Assembly: GCA_022799355.1 (NCBI GenBank)
Contig: JAAWOG010000003.1
Coordinates: 38,755 to 102,754, forward strand
Direction of reading: 5' to 3'
DNA: 64,000 nucleotides
Source: Lachnospiraceae bacterium
GTDB taxonomy: Bacteria; Bacillota; Clostridia; Lachnospirales; Lachnospiraceae
A program made the position numbers and the translations under genes. Below the pieces are notes generated by a model. The model was given only the letters and a program-made list of their open reading frames with translations. It had not been told where the DNA came from and ran no database searches. Positions 17,773 through 28,300 of the stretch are shown here, in pieces. The first letter of the stretch is position 1. The number at the start of each line of letters is the position of its first letter.

Positions 17773-19431
17773 TTAATTCCATATCGAGCCCATCAGCCCG
17801 ACACACACGCTCTCCATTCCCCCCGACGCTTCCGCCCTTAATGCAAAACATCCCTCTTTTGAAGCATTATAAAAAATTTTCGTCCCCGCCGCTTCTCCGT
17901 CATTTACATAGATCTCCACCATCCGGCGGTCCACAAAAATCTCCAGCTTCCTGACCTGATCCACATCCGCCTGAAAGCAGATTCCCTCGCTTTTTACGCC
18001 TTTTGTCACGATACGCAGGCCGTCCCGGTCATTCACCAGCGAAATCGACTTCTCCCCGTCCTCGCCGAGCAGAATCGTAAAAAACGTATTTTCCCTGCAT
18101 ATAACTTCCGCCCTGTAGGCATTGCCCCTTATATGCCAAAGTCCCACGTTATCCCCGCCGCCACGGTAAATGATCTCTCCCTTAAGCCGTCCGATCTCTT
18201 CCACCGGCGTCATATAAAGCCTGCCGTTTTTGATATGGAGTTCTCTTGGGAGCGTCATACTGCCGCAGGCTCCGTTTTCATATACGATATGCTCTCCATA
18301 CAGATCAAATACCCAGCCGATACAGATCCTTCTGCCCTGATGCTCAAAACTCTGCATCGCATAACAATTGCTCCCGAAATCAAACCAGCCCTCGCTCTCC
18401 ACCGCCAGCTTCTTATCTTTCCAGCTTCCCACATAATATCTGCTCATCTGATGTCTTCCGCATACATCCCGGTGTGCCATAAAGGCTCCGATCGCCAGAT
18501 ACTTACCGTCCAGCTCCATAAAATCCGGGCATTCAAAACAGCGGATGTCCTCTTTTTCTTCTCTCAGCAGCGGATGCACATAATGCCAGTGCTCCATATC
18601 CTCCGACTCATACAAAAGGATCGCTCCCTTTCCACCGAGCGCGCTCCCCAGCACCATATACCATGTATCCCCGATCTTTACTACCTTCGGATCGCGAAAA
18701 TCACGGGAAGCTCCCGCAGGTCTCTGCGCTATCACACACTTTTCTTCGGTAAAGCGGAGCATATCCCTGCTTTGCGTCATCCACTGTTGTTCCACCATCT
18801 CCCCGTCGCCCCGGGAGGATTCCCTGTGCCGCGTAAAATAAAAGAGCACCTCATCCTCCAATGCTGCCGCACAACCGGAAAACGCTCCGCCAATCAGTGC
18901 CCCCCGGCTTTCCAAAATTTCCTGCTGCGGCGCAAAGGCAACCGGAAGATGACGCCAGTGGACAAGGTCTCTGCTCACCGCATGTCCCCAGTACATATCC
19001 GACCATTCCTGCCCGTTAGGATTCTGCTGGTAAAACATATGATAATATCCCTGAAACCAGCATAACCCGTTAGGATCGTTGGACCAGTTCTTCCAGGGAG
19101 AAAAATGATATGCCTCCCGCATCGGCTGATCATACCAGCAAGCCTGATCCGCTGCAGCAAACGCCCCGCTTCCTTTATCCATTTCCAGAAACCGGACGCC
19201 CGTCTCCAACATATCCCTGTTCCCGCTCAGGTAACAAAACGAGACCTCACAGGACTCACAGAATATCTCATAGTCCGCATCGGGTTTTAGCGAAAATTTC
19301 AGCCACGCATAATAACCATCCCCCGCTTCTTTTTCCGCCGCGCCATACTTTTCGGAAATAACCCTGACTCTGCCTTCCGCCTCCGTCTTTTTTGCAAATA
19401 TTTCCAGACATGTATATTTTCCAGTATTCAT
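17773..19431 (-). CDS. GH32 beta-fructosidase (sucrose/fructan hydrolase)
   Basis: Glycoside hydrolase family 32 enzyme acting on terminal fructosyl residues. The five-bladed propeller begins with the nucleophile motif WSNDPNG after YHFSPWKN, has the stabilising Asp in FRDPKVV, and the acid/base Glu in CFECPD. A C-terminal beta-sandwich follows (VDRRMVEIYVND). There is no signal peptide, so it should act in the cytoplasm. About 110 residues precede the catalytic domain, more than usual. The ATG of MNTGKYTCL, preceded by GAGAAGAGGTGCGGA, is preferred over the TTG start in the track, giving 552 aa. No transporter for the substrate is adjacent. Confidence 0.92.
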   Translation of the reverse strand: MNTGKYTCLEIFAKKTEAEGRVRVISEKYGAAEKEAGDGYYAWLKFSLKPDADYEIFCESCEVSFCYLSGNRDMLETGVRFLEMDKGSGAFAAADQACWYDQPMREAYHFSPWKNWSNDPNGLCWFQGYYHMFYQQNPNGQEWSDMYWGHAVSRDLVHWRHLPVAFAPQQEILESRGALIGGAFSGCAAALEDEVLFYFTRHRESSRGDGEMVEQQWMTQSRDMLRFTEEKCVIAQRPAGASRDFRDPKVVKIGDTWYMVLGSALGGKGAILLYESEDMEHWHYVHPLLREEKEDIRCFECPDFMELDGKYLAIGAFMAHRDVCGRHQMSRYYVGSWKDKKLAVESEGWFDFGSNCYAMQSFEHQGRRICIGWVFDLYGEHIVYENGACGSMTLPRELHIKNGRLYMTPVEEIGRLKGEIIYRGGGDNVGLWHIRGNAYRAEVICRENTFFTILLGEDGEKSISLVNDRDGLRIVTKGVKSEGICFQADVDQVRKLEIFVDRRMVEIYVNDGEAAGTKIFYNASKEGCFALRAEASGGMESVCVGLMGSIWN

Positions 19432-19553
19432 TCCGCACCTCTTCTCCCGGTTTAACAATGTCTTAGCACCATTTTTTCTTTATACATTTTCATACCACTA
19501 TTTTTTCAACATTTCAAGTCCCAAACACTTTACCAGCATTCCTGTTCCGCATT

Positions 19554-20804
19554 TTATCCCGTCAGCTTTCGGAACACTTCCGTCGTCTCAATATATCTCT
19601 CCCCGTCCCAAAGCCTTACGGTCTTTCCATCCTCTTTCCCCGAAATATCCTTTTTCTCACAAATCTCCGTCAGCGTACCATCCCACAGATAAGTAATCTC
19701 ATAAGCGCTCCCATCCTTCCCCGTCAGATAAAAACTGACCTGCTTCTCCGCCTTTCCGTCCTGATACAGCAGATAGCTGACATATACCTCCTCAAACGAT
19801 TCCTGCATCTCTGTCTCCATAAACTCCTGCGCCTTCTTTTCGAGCACGGGAATCTGCTCCGCAATCCTCTCAGCCCCCGCAAGCGGCGCTTCGGATAAAT
19901 CCGCACCGGAGCGGCATGCCCATATCATATGCCCGTCTTTTGCATCGATATAAAAATAGTAATACTGATGTGTAATGATATTAGTCCAGTTGACGCAGTA
20001 CAGGGCGCTTCCTCCATAAATTTCGTCATCATAGTAAGCGTTCTTCTCAAACCCGTCTCCGTTCACCCCGTAAACGGCCAGAAGCTTTTGTGCGGCAATC
20101 TCCTCCGCCTGCTGTTTTGTGATACCGCCGCCTTCTGTGTTTGCCATGATCTTTTCCTGCTCCTGCGCCTTCCCCGCAGCGATCTCGTCGGCCTGTTCCC
20201 TCTCATAATACTCCGTATAGGCATACTCCCTTTTCACGGTAAAGTCAATGATCTGAAGAAGTTCCTCATCCGTAAGTTCCCGCTCCGGCAGACAGAATGT
20301 GCCGGTGGACGTCAGGTAACAAAGCTCATATGCCTCTGCCTCTTTTTCGCTCCCAACCTTTACTATTTCTTCTTCCGGGAAAATTCCCTCCTGGTACTTC
20401 CGCCCCATCTCCCTGTAGCGGCGCTCCTCTTTGGGCGTGTATGCCCTCGATAAACCGTCTGCCTCTCCCTTCTGTTCCAGCAGTGTTTCGGCATAATGAT
20501 CCTTTTCCTCCTGAGGCATCTTTTCCATCCTCTCCCGCACAAAGGAATCGACCAGCGCCCTCACCGGAATTGCGGCCGCCCCTGCCAGTACCACAAAAAT
20601 CGCTGCAGCCGCCGCACTTCTTTTCCATCCTCCCATATGCCGTTTTCTTCTGTTATCATCTCTCCCTCTACTGTTATCGCCCGCCGTACTGTTATATTCT
20701 CCGGCAGTATTCCCTGTCCTCTCTTTCACATTTTCTATAACCGCCTTTCTCATTTCCTCTTTCATGCAGATTCCGCTCACACAATCCTTTAATTCCGTTC
20801 CCAT
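19554..20804 (-). CDS. Membrane protein paired with ECF sigma factor (putative anti-sigma factor)
   Basis: Single-pass membrane protein, 416 aa with the start at MGTELKDCVSG (AAGGAGCGGAATATT upstream). Residues 1-65 form a charged cytoplasmic part, about 66-85 a membrane segment (AAAAAIFVVLAGAAAIPV), and the rest an extracytoplasmic domain rich in Glu, Tyr and Lys. A PepSY-like stretch (ITKQQAEEIAAQKLLAVYG ... YYFYIDAKDGHMIW) is visible. It follows the ECF sigma gene by 91 bp, the classic position of an anti-sigma factor. It lacks the HxxxCxxC zinc motif of the common ZAS anti-sigma domain, so the role is inferred from position and topology. Confidence 0.75.
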   Translation of the reverse strand: MGTELKDCVSGICMKEEMRKAVIENVKERTGNTAGEYNSTAGDNSRGRDDNRRKRHMGGWKRSAAAAAIFVVLAGAAAIPVRALVDSFVRERMEKMPQEEKDHYAETLLEQKGEADGLSRAYTPKEERRYREMGRKYQEGIFPEEEIVKVGSEKEAEAYELCYLTSTGTFCLPERELTDEELLQIIDFTVKREYAYTEYYEREQADEIAAGKAQEQEKIMANTEGGGITKQQAEEIAAQKLLAVYGVNGDGFEKNAYYDDEIYGGSALYCVNWTNIITHQYYYFYIDAKDGHMIWACRSGADLSEAPLAGAERIAEQIPVLEKKAQEFMETEMQESFEEVYVSYLLYQDGKAEKQVSFYLTGKDGSAYEITYLWDGTLTEICEKKDISGKEDGKTVRLWDGERYIETTEVFRKLTG

Positions 20805-20895
20805 AATATTCCGCTCCTTCCTGTATAACTGCCGTCCCCTGTCCCTTCGCAACTTCCTGTGCCGACACCTTTTCCGTACCTCTCCCCGGTCCTGA

Positions 20896-21378
20896 TCACT
20901 TCTCCTGTCCCTGTGTTCTCCCCCGCCCGCCGTCAAGTAAGTACCTAAGGCTCTCCCGCCCCCGCTGCATTCTCTTTTTTACCGCATTCGACGTTATCCC
21001 CAGCATCTGCGCGATTTCAGCCACCTTATACCCCTCGATATAATGCAGATAGACAACTTCCTTCAACTTATCCGGCAGATTCATCAGTTCCGTCAGCACC
21101 TCACTCTGCTCCTGAAATTCACAGTATTCTTCCACATCCGTATACTGCACCTCTGGGTGCCTGCTCCTGCCTCTGTGCATATCCCTGCACCGGTTCGCCG
21201 CCACTTTAATCAGCCAGGCTTTTTCATGTTCCCTGTCCCGAAATCCCGAAGTGCGCTCCATATATCTGCAGAACGTATCCTGCACCGCATCCTGAGCATC
21301 CTGCTCATCGCACAGCATGACAAGGCATATCCTGAAAAGCATGTCCCCGTACCTCATAACGGCCTCTTCCACCGTCAT
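20896..21378 (-). CDS. ECF-type sigma-70 family RNA polymerase sigma factor
   Basis: Alternative sigma factor of about 160 aa with region 2 (MLFRICLVMLCDEQDAQDAVQDTF) and region 4 (LHYIEGYKVAEIAQMLGITSNAVKKRMQRGRESL) and no region 3, as in ECF sigmas. I choose the ATG of MTVEEAVMRYG because GGAGGT lies seven bases upstream; the track's GTG start is three codons earlier and has no site of its own. The gene is followed by a membrane protein that probably holds it inactive until a signal arrives. Confidence 0.92.
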   Translation of the reverse strand: MTVEEAVMRYGDMLFRICLVMLCDEQDAQDAVQDTFCRYMERTSGFRDREHEKAWLIKVAANRCRDMHRGRSRHPEVQYTDVEEYCEFQEQSEVLTELMNLPDKLKEVVYLHYIEGYKVAEIAQMLGITSNAVKKRMQRGRESLRYLLDGGRGRTQGQEK

Positions 21379-21478
21379 ATCCGCCACCTCCGTTCATCCC
21401 TTTTTTGTTCCTCTGAACTCCTCTTCACATATAACACGCATATGATATACAAAAGGTGCCATATTTATCTGAAAATAT

Positions 21479-21484
21479 TTTATA
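21479..21484 (-). promoter_or_regulatory. Extended -10 promoter upstream of the ECF sigma operon
   Basis: Minus strand TGTGCTATAAAATATT gives TATAAA with a TGN extension, about 100 bp before the sigma start. The region (21379-21589) separates divergent genes. I see no ECF-type GGAAC/GTC autoregulatory promoter in it. Confidence 0.45.
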
Positions 21485-21589
21485 GCACAAATGACGTAAA
21501 AGTGGTAAAGTAAAAGCAGCAGACAGCACGCTCCATGGCTGTCCGCCGCTTAACAAAACTTTCATATTTCATAAAGGAAACATACAACT

Positions 21590-22312
21590 ATGCCATACAT
21601 GACGTTCCCACAGCTCAAATATTCCGCAATGGCGCGCATAAAACCTGTTATGCGCATACTGACCGGCACCGCCGCCGCTTTTTGGGGGCTCAGCCTGATG
21701 GTCAGGCAACTCTCCTCCGCCTCCTTTCTTTTCACGGACCTGCTCCTGCCGCAGGTAGTTTTTTATTCTCTGTTTGCACTGCCGGCAGGCATTTTATTTC
21801 GGATGCTGCATATTGGCTTTTGCTTTTTGATGCTCAAGTTATACTGTGGGCGCCCCATCGCCGTCTCCGACCTGTTTTATGCATTTACGGCGCAGACAAA
21901 AACCGCCCTCCGATTATCCCTTGTCATGGCGGCTTTTCATGTGGTGCCAATGATTCCTTTTACCGTATTTTCAATGAAATACACCGGCACCATGCATGAT
22001 ATGGATTTAGCCATTGCGCTGTTTTGTTATACCCCCGCCCTTGTGCTGAAGACAATGCTGAACCTGATCTATTCCCAGGCTGTTTACCTGATGCTGGACT
22101 TTCCCGCCTGTCCCGTAAAACAGTTGCTGAGGGACAGCCGCCTTCTTATGCAGGGACATAAAGGCAGGCTGTTCTATATTCAGGTCTGCATGCTTCCCTT
22201 TATACTGTTTATCGGCGTCTGCACCTGCGGCATCGGCATGTTGTGGATTACGCCTTTCATCTATGCAGTGCAGACGGAGTTTTATCTGGATCTGGTGACG
22301 AATCGGCATTAG
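21590..22312 (+). CDS. DUF975 family integral membrane protein
   Basis: Polytopic membrane protein of 240 aa with about five hydrophobic segments. It has the family-typical C-terminal block: a Ser-Arg-x-Leu-Met helix (DSRLLMQGHKGRLFYIQV), then CTCGIGMLWITPFIYAVQTEFYLDL. The function of DUF975 proteins is unknown. It is transcribed rightward, divergently from the ECF sigma operon, and its last 56 bp overlap the end of the giant repeat gene on the other strand. AAAGGAA precedes the start. Confidence 0.8.
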   Translation: MPYMTFPQLKYSAMARIKPVMRILTGTAAAFWGLSLMVRQLSSASFLFTDLLLPQVVFYSLFALPAGILFRMLHIGFCFLMLKLYCGRPIAVSDLFYAFTAQTKTALRLSLVMAAFHVVPMIPFTVFSMKYTGTMHDMDLAIALFCYTPALVLKTMLNLIYSQAVYLMLDFPACPVKQLLRDSRLLMQGHKGRLFYIQVCMLPFILFIGVCTCGIGMLWITPFIYAVQTEFYLDLVTNRH

Positions 22313-25300
22313 TGCCAATCTTCACAATCGCAGGCACCGCCGCAGCGACTTCGTCCTTTGACTTATATTCACGTTTCTCGATATACCCATAGGAGTTGTA
22401 GCTATATTCCACTGCGGCGTTTTTTCCGTCCAGATAATTCGTAGGTTCATCATTTTCATCGTAGTATGTCTCTCTTCTCAACTGTCCCAATTCATTATAC
22501 CTCCGCCTGTATATCGCATATCCTTCTCCTTTTGGCACAATATATTTATCATCTTCATCATAGTATTTTGTCTCTGTCCAATAATTATTTTCATACGTAT
22601 ATTCCACTTTTGCATAGCCCAGCTCCTTATGAATCTCCAATATCCTTGTATCACCGCCCTTTGGATCGTTTTTGCGATATTCCCTTTTTATCTCATGTCC
22701 ATAAACATCATAAACCATAAATACTTCGGCTATTCCGCTGTCTTTACATTCTGCTACTTTACCATTTTCTCCCCAGTACCATATATAGGTATTATCACCA
22801 TTTTCCTCATAATAATATGAAATACCCGTACAGTCATTTTCAGGATTGAGCGCACGAATCCAATCCTTATCATAATTCCAATAAAACTCACCCGTTTTTT
22901 GTCCAAATGCATCATATTTATAAATAACATATGCATATCCTGTGTCATTGCGTATGGTCAATTCATTCTCTAAATCATAATACCAGATTTCCTTCTGGTG
23001 CTCTTCTTCACTATAACTGAACTTACAATACGCATATCCCCCTTCCTTCCTCATAACAGGCTCATCCGCCGCATTAAAATAAGACTCCTTACTCATTCTG
23101 CCAAGCTTATCATACTCCCACTTTGTCTGCGCATAACCGAGCTCCTCCCGCACCACAGGCATACCTCCCACATCCAGATATACTTCTTTTATCTTATTGT
23201 TAAAATGATCAAACTCACATCTGATCTGCGCATACCCCAGATCCTTCCACATCATGGGATTTCCATCCGCCCCGATGCACTGAAACTCCGTCTGATTCTC
23301 CCTTTCATCATACCCAAACCGCCTTCCGGCACATTGATAATCCTTATGGAATATCGGATTTCCTTCCGTATCATAATAATCCTCTCCGATCTGTTTCCCA
23401 TACTCGTCATATTCATACCGTATAATCGCATATCCGGCATCACTGCGGAGTTTTAAGTTGCCCTGTCCGTCAAAATAACGCCGCTCCACGCATTTACCGT
23501 TCTCATAGACAAACTCAGCAGATGTATTCCCGCCTTTTTTCCATGTGACAGGATTTCCCTCCGCGTCATAATAGGACACCCCGACTTCATTACCGCACTC
23601 ATCGCGCTCCATACTTACATGGGCATATCCCAGGTCCCGGCAAATGATAATATCTCCATCCGGTCCCAGATAATAGCCGTCTGTCCAATTTCCCCGTTCA
23701 TCATATTCATACTCTTTGCCTGCACAATAATATTCACTGCTGACGATCGGCTCATAATCCGGTCCATAGTAAACTTCCGCCGTGCACTGCCCATATTTGT
23801 CATATTCGTACCGCACGATTGCATATCCCTTTTCACCATGTATCACAGGATTACCTCCGGCATCCAGATATTTTGTTTCTACTACCCTGCCATTTACAAA
23901 TTTCTCCTCATAAGCCGCAAAGCCATATTTTTTATAAGTCGCCGATACCGGTATATCATCGTCGGATTCAGGACAGGATGCATAATAGAATTCCTTCACC
24001 AGATTTCCCTGAGTGTCATATGCTTTCTGAATATGTAAGATGCCCAAATCTCTCCTGACGATATACTCTTCTTCCATACCCGAATAAAAAACATCCGTCT
24101 CCTGCCCTCTCCCTTCTCTTTGTCCCAGATAAAAAATATCCGTCCTATATCCTCTCTCATCATATTTATATACAAACCCGGCGCACGAATACTCTGTGCT
24201 GATCACGGATTCCCCATGTGTCCCGGTATAAAAAACCCTCTCTTCCTGTCCCCATTCATCATAATCGTATTCCACCCTGGCATAGCCTGAATCTTTCCTG
24301 AGTACAAGCTCGCCTTCTTCCCTTGCTCTATCTATACCTTCCCTTCCATCCTCCACGGAACCTTCTGTCTTCTCATATGCCATATCCACCTGTTTTCTCA
24401 CATTGCGGATAATATAATACTCAGCGCTCTTCAGCCTTCCCTTCTCATCATAGTCATTTTTATAATAGCTGTAACCGCCCTCTTTATCGACTGCGGGCTT
24501 CCCAAAAATATCAAAGTAAGCTTCCCGCTTCTTATTCCCAATCCCCTCCTCATCATACTCCATCACCGCCTGCGCATATCCCAGATCACGGCGTACCATC
24601 AGATTCCCGTCCACCCCAAGATAACCCGCGTATACTTTATTCCCCCATTCATCATACTCGAACTGAAAACCGGCACAGTGGTATTTTGTACTGACCACAG
24701 GTTTTAATTCTTCGGAGGCATCATAATAAGACTGCGTGATGCGCTGCCCATATTCATCATACTTATTTTTCAGGACCGCATACCCCTCATCCGCCCTCTG
24801 TGTCAGCCTGCCCTTTTTATCATAATATCTGCCCTCTGTCCATCTCGCATTCTCATATTTATCTACATAAGATGCATAGCCGCCCTTCTTCCAGACCGCC
24901 GGCTTTCCTTTCGTATCAAAATAGGATTCCGACACCTTATTCCCGACACTGTCATACCCTATCGTCATCTGTGCATATCCCAGATCCCGGCGCATCATCA
25001 TTTTTCCGTCCGTATCCAGATAATGTACATGCGTTTTCTTCCCCGCCTCATCATATCCGGACACAAACCCGGCACAATGATATTTCGTACTGATTACAGG
25101 CGCATAGTTCTCATCATAGTATTTTTCACTGATCCTGTTGCCGTATTCGTCATATTCGTTTTCAATGACAGCATAACCCGCATCATTCCGCGATATCAGC
25201 ATACCATCCGCCCCATAATATTCGCCTTTTACCCATTTCCCGTTTTCATACCAATCCCTAAAAGCGGCATAACCACCTTCTTTTCTGACTGCAATGGTGT

Positions 25301-28300
25301 CGGCAGTATCATAACAAATGGCGGAAACCTCACGCCCCTCCATATCATATACTATTTCCACCTTAGCATATCCCAGATCTCTTCTCACCACAGGCTCCCC
25401 ATCCGTTCCGATATATGTGGTTATTTTCTTCAGAACCCTCTCATCTTCTTCATATTCAAATTCAAATATATTATCCTCTTTTTCATCCCCGTCAAATTTA
25501 TCAACATAATCATTCAAAAATCCCGCACAGCCATATTTCGTGCTGACCAGCAGCAATCCATCGTCAGGATCATCCATGGAAGCCGCATCATGAATATCAT
25601 AAAACTTTTGTGAGATAACCCTTCCCTCGTCATTATATTCATTTATTATGCGGAAATACCCCTCATCCTGCCGCAGTACGGGTTCCCCTGCCAGACCATA
25701 ATAACAGGATTCCAACCAGTTTCCATTCTCATCATACTCACTGGTATAGCTGGCATATCCCCTCTCCTTTCTCAACAGCGGCTTCGCGTTTTTACCTTTT
25801 TCTTTATCAAAATATTCTCCTTTTACAATATTTCCATTTGAGTCATAGTCATAACGGACCTGGGCATAGCCAAGGTCCCTGCGGATCATCAACTCTCCGT
25901 CCGTACCGATATACCTGATATACTCCCTGTTTCCCTCCTCATCATAGGAATACTCATAACCCGCGCAATGATCCTCCGCACTGATTACAGGCTGTTTTTC
26001 CGCATCATAATAGCGGACAGAGACGGTCCGTCCATATTCATCATCCTGATATGCCGCCACCGCATAGCCGGTATCCTTTCTCGGCACCAGCTCTCCCTCT
26101 AACCCATAGTAAAACTTTGTACACACTTCACCTCTGTCGTTATATTCAAACCCCTGCGCCGCACAACCAATGTCCGTGCGGAAAGAGGGCTCACCCTGTA
26201 TATCATAATATTCTTCCCTGACCACTCTCCCGCTCTCGTACAGATATCTGGTTCCGGCTATGCCCGTCGCTTTGTCCACCGCAGCCTTCAGCATCTGGTT
26301 CCGGCTTCCCTCATAGTGACAGTCTGTTTTCTTTCCCCCCTCATATTTCCAGTATACGGCCGCATAGCCCGTATCAGAGCGATTGACCAACTGTCCCGTC
26401 TCATCTTTGTACAGTTCCCGAATCCGATTGCCGCTGTCCTCGTACTCATACCAGATTTCTGCCACATGATAATCCGTCCGACATGTTTTCTCATATTTTT
26501 TATCCCGTTCCTCCTCATCCCGTATGTCTGCCCCAGAGAACTCCGGATCGATTCCCAAAAATGTCCTGTCCGGCTTATTATCCCTCTCCTTATAATAAGC
26601 TTCCCAGATCAGAAGATTTCTCTCATCATAATACTGCTCCGTCATGGCATATCCCCCGGCAGGCAGACACACAGGATGATTCTTCTCATCAAAATACTCT
26701 TTATATATAATCTCATTTTTATCTTCCGGAACGCGTGTATATCTAACATACGCATAACCACACATGGTATTAAAAACCGCACTGTTCCCATCCATATCCA
26801 GATACTTTATGGATGCTATGTCATTATTCTCATCCGAGACATAGACATTTTTTACCACCGCATAACCGCCCTTTACACGACACGGCTCCTTCTCATCTCT
26901 ATAATACCGTTTAGCAACAATACGCCCCTGTTTATCATACTCATAACGTATTGCCGCATATCCCTCTCTGCGCACCACCGGCCTTCCGTTTCCGTCGCAA
27001 TAACGTTTTTCATGGACTCTCCTGTTTTTATTGATCCTGTAACAAATCGTTTCGTAATTACGTATCCTGTCCGACTTCTCCTCCTGATGTATTTCCGTAT
27101 TTTTTTTATTTTCCGAACCCTGTTCCTCTTCTGTCGATTTACTGTTTTCAGACGCATCCCAAACCTGCCCTGCCTGTTCCCTGTCAGCCGGCTCGAAAGA
27201 TGCCTGATTTTGCCGGCCTGTCTGACTCAGTAAAGCTGCCTCTGCCTCCTGTAAAACATAGCCTTTCGCAGATACTGCCTGATATGCTGCGTCATCCTTT
27301 TCGGAGAAAACCGTCCCTCCCGGTACATATGCCCAAAAACCAGACACGGAAGACTCCGCCATCGTCGGGGAAGAGCCAACCGCTTCGATAGAGACGGAGA
27401 GCTCCGTCATCTCACCCCCGTCGTCCATATCAAACAAAACGTAGTTACTCTGAAAGTAATTATCCCGAACGGGCTCACCGTCGAATCCGAGAAACTCCTC
27501 CTTTACCAGCCTGCCCTCATCATAATGATACCGATAGATGCATACGCCATTGTCATCGCTGCGCAGATTCTCATTTCGATCCCGCTGGGAACGCTCCTTC
27601 AGATTACCGTCCAAGTCATAAGAAAAACGCTCGCAGAAAACCCCCTGATACCCTTCCGTTTTTTCTTCCCTGTCCTCCCCGCCATAGTAACGGATACTAT
27701 GCAGATTTCCGTTGTCCTCATATTGGAAATCGACCATCATGATGCCCTGCTTATTACACACAAACTCACCGTTGATATCAAGATAATACAACGTCTTAAG
27801 CCGCCTGTTTTCATCATAGACATAATATTCGCCGTTAATGCCGTTGGCGTTATACATATAAGGGCTCAGCCTGCGCGTCTTAATCAGCCCATCCTCATAG
27901 TATGTAACTTCGATCTGCCGGGTGGTCATGCTGTTCTCACTTACCTCCTCATGGTAAGCTTCCTCACTCTCACCGTCTGTCAAATCGTTCTCTCCCGCTC
28001 TCTCCTTTTTCGTATACAGCAATGTGGAATTAAGCAGCCGCGGCGCATCCGCCGATGAATAACGAACAACATCAAACTTCCCGTATTCATTCCTCTCCAG
28101 TTTCAAAATAAGCTTATCACTGCTGTCATAATAGGAAATTTTTTCAGGTTCCCGATAGTTGTTCTCTCTCGCTTTCTCAAAAGAATTCTGATTGAGAGAC
28201 CGATATTTTGATTTATCTATATTATATTTGATTTCAATACGCGCCGCCGGCTGGAAAAACAGCATATTGTAGGCGGTGGAATTCTGTTTCATCACCTCCA

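Noticed and set aside
23250-26100. CRISPR array or recent DNA tandem repeat
   Set aside because: The repeats are in protein, have diverged, vary in length and have no constant DNA repeat or spacers.
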